Shown: in pieces, positions 57,999-64,000 of the stretch | How positions within the stretch are numbered: position 1 is the first letter of the stretch | Layout: each line of letters opens with the position of its first letter | DNA from: Liquorilactobacillus oeni DSM 19972 | GTDB lineage: Bacteria; Bacillota; Bacilli; Lactobacillales; Lactobacillaceae | Direction: 5' to 3' | DNA: 64,000 bases | Assembly: GCF_001436275.1 (NCBI RefSeq) | Contig: NZ_AZEH01000039.1 | Coordinates: 186,001-250,000 of the forward strand | Notes under the pieces: model-generated | What the model was told of the DNA's origin: nothing | Database searches by the model: none | Seen by the model: only the letters and a program-made list of their open reading frames with translations | Made by a program: the position numbers and the translations under genes

Positions 57999-59709
57999 GA
58001 AATTCAATTTGGCTACTGATCCTTGGCTTAAAGTGATTGAGAAGGATACAAATCAAGAAAAAACAGTTTCATTAATAAAACTGTTTCAAAATGCTCATAA
58101 TTATCGAGAATTGGCTGGTGAGATGCGTTCGCAGGACTTGGCTATTTTGCGGTTTCTACTGGCAATTTTAACGACGGTTTATTCGCGATTTAATGCCAAA
58201 AATGAACCGTATGATTGGTTAACAATTGATGAAAGCACAATGCAAGTGAGCAAAAGTGTCAATGAGGATGATTATGATCAAGAAGATGAGAATGATCTTT
58301 TTGATACTTGGAAGACGTTATATCAGAACGGAAATGGACATTTCACAGAAATTGTAACGAACTATTTGAAACGGTATGAAGATCATTTTTGTCTGTTTGG
58401 TGAGCACCCATTTTATCAGGTAACTGAAAGCGAATATAACTTTTTTGTGCCAGCCAAGAAGCAAATTAAGGATGGTAAGGGTTCTGGAACAGTCGCCGTT
58501 AAACAGATTAACCGGCAAATTTCAGAAAGTGCTCATACACCGGCGGTTTTTTCTCCCAAGGTTGGTGAATTTAAAAATGATATTAAACTTGATGAACTCG
58601 TTCGTTGGTTAATTACCTATCAGAATTTTACCGGTGTGACCGATAAAACTAAGATTAAAACTACCGAAAAATTTTCGGTTTCTCGAGGTTGGCTCTATCA
58701 GTTAAATTCGGTATTTGCAGCTGGTAATACGCTTTTTCAAACGTTGATGTTAAATCTGGTTTTAGTGAGAAAGGACAAAATGTATTATCCCCAAAAGCCT
58801 GTTTGGGAATATGAAAGTGTTGAAAACTACGTAAATAAACGAAAAAAGCAACAAATACCAGACAACATAGCAGAAATCTATACATCATGGTCACGGATAC
58901 TTCATATTGATTGGGATCAAGGGGGACTGCCAACAATTTTTAGTGCTGGGATACCAATGTTTGAAAACGAAGATGCTTTCATTGAACCGATGACGATTTG
59001 GAGGATTGACAAAAAGACTAATCGATACAAACCGGCTGTTAAATGGCTTCAGTCATTAGGGACAGCAATGTGGCGTAACTTTGGTCAATACGTCAACGTA
59101 AATGGATCTGATGATATTCATGAGCCCGGAATCGTTGAATGGTTAAACTTATTAAAAAATAAAGGAATCATACCATACAATTTCCACTTAACCCTTGCTT
59201 CGGCTATTTTGATAAGCGATGGTAATGCAACATCACAGGCACCAGCAGCCGAAGTATCTGATGATATGCATATTAATGCGGCTGTGCTTTTCGATGAAAG
59301 GAATCCCGATTATTGGCCAAAACGAATTGAAGACACGATTGAACTTACCCAGGTTATTGGGAAAGACTTTTGGCGATTTGCAATGACGATTGGTCAGATT
59401 CGTAATTATGATGCTCGTTCATTTGCTAATCGTTTGAGCAGTAAATTTTATGAGAGCTTAAATGAACCATTCAAAGCATGGCTGGCGCATTTAACAAATC
59501 ATGATGATCGAGAAAGGAAAATTGAATTATGGAAAGAAACCCTCCGCAAACTTGTTTTGGATGCTGCAAGCCAAGTTATCCAATCAAGTTCACCTAGAGA
59601 TATCCGTGGCTTGGTAGATGATAAGGGGCTCGTAAATAATATTTTTACTGTTAATAATCATTTACGGTACAAATTACAAGTTGATCTTAAAATAGAGAGG
59701 AAAGGGTGA
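57988..59709 (+). CDS. casA: Cascade large subunit Cas8e (CasA/Cse1)
   Basis: A 573-residue large subunit of type I-E Cascade that recognises the PAM and recruits Cas3. It begins FNLATDPWLKV, typical of the Cse1 family; the C-terminal four-helix bundle spans about 420-573. The ATG at 57988 follows AAAGGAGGATG; the ATG at 57970 precedes that site. It overlaps cas3 by 11 bp. Confidence 0.95.
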   Translation: MSDRKFNLATDPWLKVIEKDTNQEKTVSLIKLFQNAHNYRELAGEMRSQDLAILRFLLAILTTVYSRFNAKNEPYDWLTIDESTMQVSKSVNEDDYDQEDENDLFDTWKTLYQNGNGHFTEIVTNYLKRYEDHFCLFGEHPFYQVTESEYNFFVPAKKQIKDGKGSGTVAVKQINRQISESAHTPAVFSPKVGEFKNDIKLDELVRWLITYQNFTGVTDKTKIKTTEKFSVSRGWLYQLNSVFAAGNTLFQTLMLNLVLVRKDKMYYPQKPVWEYESVENYVNKRKKQQIPDNIAEIYTSWSRILHIDWDQGGLPTIFSAGIPMFENEDAFIEPMTIWRIDKKTNRYKPAVKWLQSLGTAMWRNFGQYVNVNGSDDIHEPGIVEWLNLLKNKGIIPYNFHLTLASAILISDGNATSQAPAAEVSDDMHINAAVLFDERNPDYWPKRIEDTIELTQVIGKDFWRFAMTIGQIRNYDARSFANRLSSKFYESLNEPFKAWLAHLTNHDDRERKIELWKETLRKLVLDAASQVIQSSSPRDIRGLVDDKGLVNNIFTVNNHLRYKLQVDLKIERKG

Positions 59710-59718
59710 TCAAAGTTT

Positions 59719-60282
59719 ATGCCATATAAAATTCAAAATGCTGCTATCAGAATTATCCAGAAGCTTTATGGCAATGGCAGTTTAGATAAAGCTGTTTTGG
59801 CAAGTGCAAGAAGTGGAGCAACTATTAATAGTCAGAGAGCCCAAAGAGTATGGCCAATTATGATGGCCAATCTGGACGATAATATGCTTAGTAAAACTGG
59901 TAAGCCAACATATGCTGAAATTGCGATATATGCAGCAATTCACTTTTACGCCATTTATCAACAAGGAAAAGAAACAATTGTCTATGGTTCCGCTGGACCA
60001 GCTGAAGGCGCAGATGGACTTCAACTTTTTCAAGCATTGGCAAATTTGCGTAAGAGAGACGAAACTAGAGTAGCATTGGATCGTCGGGTTCAAGCAATCT
60101 TGGGAACGACGAATATTAATAGCGTGATTAACGGGATTACACATTTGATTGAGATATTAAAAGCTAATCCTAATCTGCCAAAAATTGATTTTGCCAAATT
60201 AGCTGAGAATCTCTATTGGTTCCAATTAAGCTATGAGTATGCTAATAATGTCCGCTTACTTTGGGGGCAGCAGTATTTTTGA
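59719..60282 (+). CDS. casB: Cascade small subunit Cas11 (CasB/Cse2)
   Basis: A 187-residue, mainly helical small subunit present in two copies in I-E Cascade, stabilising the R-loop. The family-like GATINSQRAQRVWPIMMANL and the basic segment NLRKRDETRVALDRRVQAIL are visible. It starts 9 bp after cas8e with AGAGGAAAGGG upstream and is followed by a 41-bp gap. Confidence 0.93.
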   Translation: MPYKIQNAAIRIIQKLYGNGSLDKAVLASARSGATINSQRAQRVWPIMMANLDDNMLSKTGKPTYAEIAIYAAIHFYAIYQQGKETIVYGSAGPAEGADGLQLFQALANLRKRDETRVALDRRVQAILGTTNINSVINGITHLIEILKANPNLPKIDFAKLAENLYWFQLSYEYANNVRLLWGQQYF

Positions 60283-60323
60283 GTAATCACATCCGCAACT
60301 AAATTTAAAGAGGAGAAAAACTA

Positions 60324-61406
60324 ATGAGCAAAAATTTATATATTGACCTGAATGTTTTACAAACTGTACCATCATCCAACATTAATCGAGATGATACAGG
60401 AGCCCCTAAAACGGCACTTTATGGTGGGGTGACACGGGCTCGGGTATCTTCTCAAAGTTGGAAACACGCTATTCGAACATCATTTAAAGCAGAAAACGTT
60501 GATATTGGTACCAGAACTAAAAAAGCGGTTAAATTATTGGCAGACAAAATGGTAGTGATTGATTCCTCCTTAAATGGGGAATCTGCAATCAAAAAGGCCA
60601 CTGAAGTATTTAAGACTGCAGGTATTAAGATCAATAAAGATGGTGAAACGGGAGCACTCTTACTAGTTAGCCCGGGTCAACTTGGGAAGCTGGCCCAATA
60701 TGTAACGGAACATGAAAAATTTGACAAGAAGGAGATCAAAAGGGTCTTGAAGCGTGACGATTCTTTAGACTTAGCCCTTTTTGGCCGAATGGTAGCGGAT
60801 AATCCTGAATTAAACGTTGATGCGTCGGCTCAAGTTGCCCATGCTATTTCTACTCATGAAATTGTTCCCGAATTTGATTACTACACGGCTCTAGATGACT
60901 TACAATCAGAAGATTCCGCAGGAGCTGCAATGTTGGGAACAATTGAGTTTAACTCTGCTACTTTATATCGATATGCTAACGTGAATGTGAACGAACTGGT
61001 GCGAAATTTGGGTAAAGATGATGCTGTTCAGGGTATTTCTGCATTCATCAAGTCATTTGTTCTTTCAATGCCAACCGGTAAACAGAATACCTTTGCCAAT
61101 AAGACTCTACCAAACTACATTATGATAACTATTCGGACAGATACGCCCGTTAACTTAGTTTCGGCTTTTGAAGATCCGGTTAGGTCAAATCATGGATATG
61201 TTGAAAAATCAATTAAAGGTCTTGAAGACGAGTATCAGTCAATTCAGAAAAGTGGGCTGATTAACAAGCCAGCGTTAAATGTTGTTTTAATAAATGGTAA
61301 GTATGACTCTCAACTTGCTGAATCAGTTACCAACTTGGGTGAACTCCTCAATAAAGTTACCAAGACGTTAACAGAGGTGGTACAGGATGAAAACGCTAAC
61401 GATTAG
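60324..61406 (+). CDS. casC: Cascade backbone subunit Cas7e (CasC/Cse4)
   Basis: A 360-residue RAMP-like protein that forms the six-subunit backbone along the crRNA. It starts with LYIDLNVLQTVPSSNINRDD and RVSSQSWKHAIR, both hallmark Cas7e segments, and contains DALD-like YYTALDDLQ and the thumb region around residues 200-220. AGAGGAG precedes the ATG. The end overlaps cas5 by 20 bp. Confidence 0.97.
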   Translation: MSKNLYIDLNVLQTVPSSNINRDDTGAPKTALYGGVTRARVSSQSWKHAIRTSFKAENVDIGTRTKKAVKLLADKMVVIDSSLNGESAIKKATEVFKTAGIKINKDGETGALLLVSPGQLGKLAQYVTEHEKFDKKEIKRVLKRDDSLDLALFGRMVADNPELNVDASAQVAHAISTHEIVPEFDYYTALDDLQSEDSAGAAMLGTIEFNSATLYRYANVNVNELVRNLGKDDAVQGISAFIKSFVLSMPTGKQNTFANKTLPNYIMITIRTDTPVNLVSAFEDPVRSNHGYVEKSIKGLEDEYQSIQKSGLINKPALNVVLINGKYDSQLAESVTNLGELLNKVTKTLTEVVQDENAND

Positions 61407-62130
61407 ATTAACTTCACCATTGCAATCATATGGAAATGAAGCATCATTTGCTCGAAGAACAAGTGGAGACTATCCATCCAAAAGTGCTGTCGTTGGCATG
61501 ATAGCGGCAGCTTTAGGGTACAGACGAGATGATCAACGTATTTCTAAATTAAATGAATTAAGCTTTGCCGTTCGAGTCGATCAGCGCGGCAAAAATCTGA
61601 CCGATTTTCAAACCGTAGAGTGGAAGAAAAATACCCGAAAAATTACGTATCGTAATTATTTGCAGGATGCAGTATTTATGGTTGGAATTGGTCATGAAAA
61701 TGAAGCAATGATTGATAAAATTGAACAGGCCTTAAGAAACCCAAAGTTTCAATTATTTCTTGGACGACGATCGAATGTGCCAGCTGGAATCCTAGATTTA
61801 AAAGCAATTTCTAATACCAATCCAATTATGGCTTTAGAAGAACTGAAGTGGCAAGCTTCACCATGGTATCAAGAAAAAAAGTGGTGGCAAACCAAGCAAG
61901 AATTTGTGGAACACATTGAAATTATTGCCGACGCCAATTTATTACCCCAAAAAAGAAGCATACTAGCAAAAGACCAAGTGGAATCTTTTGATCAACGAAA
62001 TCGAAGACACGGATTTAGGCCAATCGCTATTGAAGAGGTTAGGTTAAAGAACCCCTATGTTGAACGAGCACAAGCCGCAATTAATCCGCAAGATCCCAAT
62101 ACCCATCATGATCCAATGCAATTTCTCTAG
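61387..62130 (+). CDS. casD: Cascade subunit Cas5e (CasD)
   Basis: A 247-residue RAMP protein that caps the 5' handle of the crRNA. It opens with LTIRLTSPLQSYGNEASFARR and PSKSAVVGMIAAALGYRRDD (first and second family blocks) and has a glycine-rich LFLGRRSNVPAG segment. Start lies within the cas7 3' end after AGAGGTGGTACAGG. The stop is 13 bp before cas6e. Confidence 0.96.
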   Translation: MKTLTIRLTSPLQSYGNEASFARRTSGDYPSKSAVVGMIAAALGYRRDDQRISKLNELSFAVRVDQRGKNLTDFQTVEWKKNTRKITYRNYLQDAVFMVGIGHENEAMIDKIEQALRNPKFQLFLGRRSNVPAGILDLKAISNTNPIMALEELKWQASPWYQEKKWWQTKQEFVEHIEIIADANLLPQKRSILAKDQVESFDQRNRRHGFRPIAIEEVRLKNPYVERAQAAINPQDPNTHHDPMQFL

Positions 62131-62143
62131 AAAGGAGTGCAAT

Positions 62144-62812
62144 ATGTATCTATCAAGAGTTCAAATTGACGTTAATAATCGTCAAAAAACTAAGGACCTA
62201 ACCCATCTTGGAGCTTTTCATGACTGGATTGAACACTGCTTTCCAGATGAAATAAAGGCTCATAATCGTTATCGCCATTTATGGCGAATTGATCAATTAG
62301 CTGATAAAAAGTACCTATTGTTATTAAGCAAAGAAAGGCCGGATTTAACTGAACTTGTAAAATATGGGGTTCCCCAAACAACAATGTCACGGGCTTATGA
62401 TCCATTTTTAATGCAAATTCAAGAAGGACAAATTATGCAGTTCCGATTAACAGCCAATCCAACCCATGCTATCAAACGCCAAGACAGTAAACAGCCACGG
62501 ATTGTTCCTCACATTACAATTCAGCAGCAGGGAAAGTGGTTAGCTGATCGGGCTGACAAGCTGGGATTTCAACTAGTTGAGCAAAATCAAGATAGGCTTT
62601 CGAGCGTTCCAGAGCTGGCAGCATTTGATATTATTAACCGAGATTGGCCGATTTTGCGACATGGTGGTCGAAGAATTCGTTTGAGTCGGGTTACTTTTGA
62701 AGGCCTTTTAAGAGTCAAAAATTTGGAAAAGTTTAAACAAACATTGGAAAATGGAGTTGGACGCGAAAGGGCCTTTGGAATGGGCCTAATGACAGTTATT
62801 CCAAGAGGTTAA
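62144..62812 (+). CDS. casE: crRNA-processing endonuclease Cas6e (CasE)
   Basis: A 222-residue RNase that cuts the CRISPR transcript in each repeat and stays on the 3' hairpin. The N terminus YLSRVQIDV and HLGAFHDWIEHCFPDE contains the conserved histidine used for cleavage (about residue 24-28), and the C-terminal Gly-rich loop reads GVGRERAFGMGLMTV. The ATG at 62144 follows AAAGGAG; the ATG at 62057 lies inside cas5. Three bp separate it from cas1. Confidence 0.96.
   Translation: MYLSRVQIDVNNRQKTKDLTHLGAFHDWIEHCFPDEIKAHNRYRHLWRIDQLADKKYLLLLSKERPDLTELVKYGVPQTTMSRAYDPFLMQIQEGQIMQFRLTANPTHAIKRQDSKQPRIVPHITIQQQGKWLADRADKLGFQLVEQNQDRLSSVPELAAFDIINRDWPILRHGGRRIRLSRVTFEGLLRVKNLEKFKQTLENGVGRERAFGMGLMTVIPRG

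Positions 62813-64000
<1,188 letters not shown>

Overview
The window looks like a low-GC Firmicute chromosome of the family Lactobacillaceae. This rests on gene content and order (hisS-aspS, rpsU-yqeY, phoH-ybeY-dgkA-era-recO-glyQS-dnaG-rpoD, dnaE-pfkA-pyk, xerD-ribT-scpAB-rluB, cmk-rpsA-der-hup), AGGAGG-type ribosome binding sites with frequent TTG/GTG starts, T-box and FMN riboswitches, and pyk with an extra C-terminal phosphohistidine domain. I cannot name the genus from the sequence alone. No rRNA, tRNA, insertion sequence, prophage or CRISPR repeat array was seen.

Layout. 1-1.5 kb: a 5'-truncated alpha/beta hydrolase and a HAD phosphatase, then an intergenic repeat. 1.7-10.6 kb: a cell-wall amidase (minus), T-box-controlled hisS-aspS, msrA, a YitT membrane protein, endonuclease IV, lipoate ligase and a convergent PEP-synthase/PPDK-regulator-type protein. 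10.7-21.6 kb: a dense run of translation, ribosome-maturation, repair and replication genes ending in the sigma factor, with a glycine T-box before glyQS. 21.6-30 kb: a reverse-transsulfuration pair (mccA-mccB) behind a structured leader that encodes a cysteine-containing small ORF, then trmK, a Nif3-like gene, pepT and clpB. 30-32 kb: a second repeat copy, a decayed MFS transporter and a small membrane protein. 32-53.7 kb: dnaE, the glycolytic pair pfkA-pyk, chromosome segregation and RNA-modification genes, an FMN-riboswitch-controlled riboflavin transporter, a third repeat copy, ypbB-recQ, cmk, S1, der, hup and a TPR protein. 54-55.2 kb: about 1.3 kb of AT-rich DNA without a convincing gene but with a candidate small RNA and repeated promoter-proximal motifs. 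55.2 kb to the end: a complete type I-E CRISPR-Cas operon (cas3, cas8e, cas11, cas7, cas5, cas6e, cas1) running off the window inside cas2.

Most of the window is housekeeping and strongly co-oriented (plus strand). The observations most worth following are: (1) the mccA-mccB leader, where a 14-bp closing stem encloses a small ORF with Cys-Cys-Ser-Cys codons ahead of a strong terminator, suggesting cysteine-responsive attenuation; (2) a LexA/DinR-like palindrome sitting exactly between the -35 and -10 of the clpB promoter, followed by a leader terminator; (3) a two-part dispersed intergenic repeat with three copies; (4) overlapping Asp/His specifier codons in the hisS-aspS T-box; (5) an alpha/beta hydrolase with Asp in the nucleophile position; (6) the inverted-repeat architecture and candidate sRNA upstream of the cas operon.
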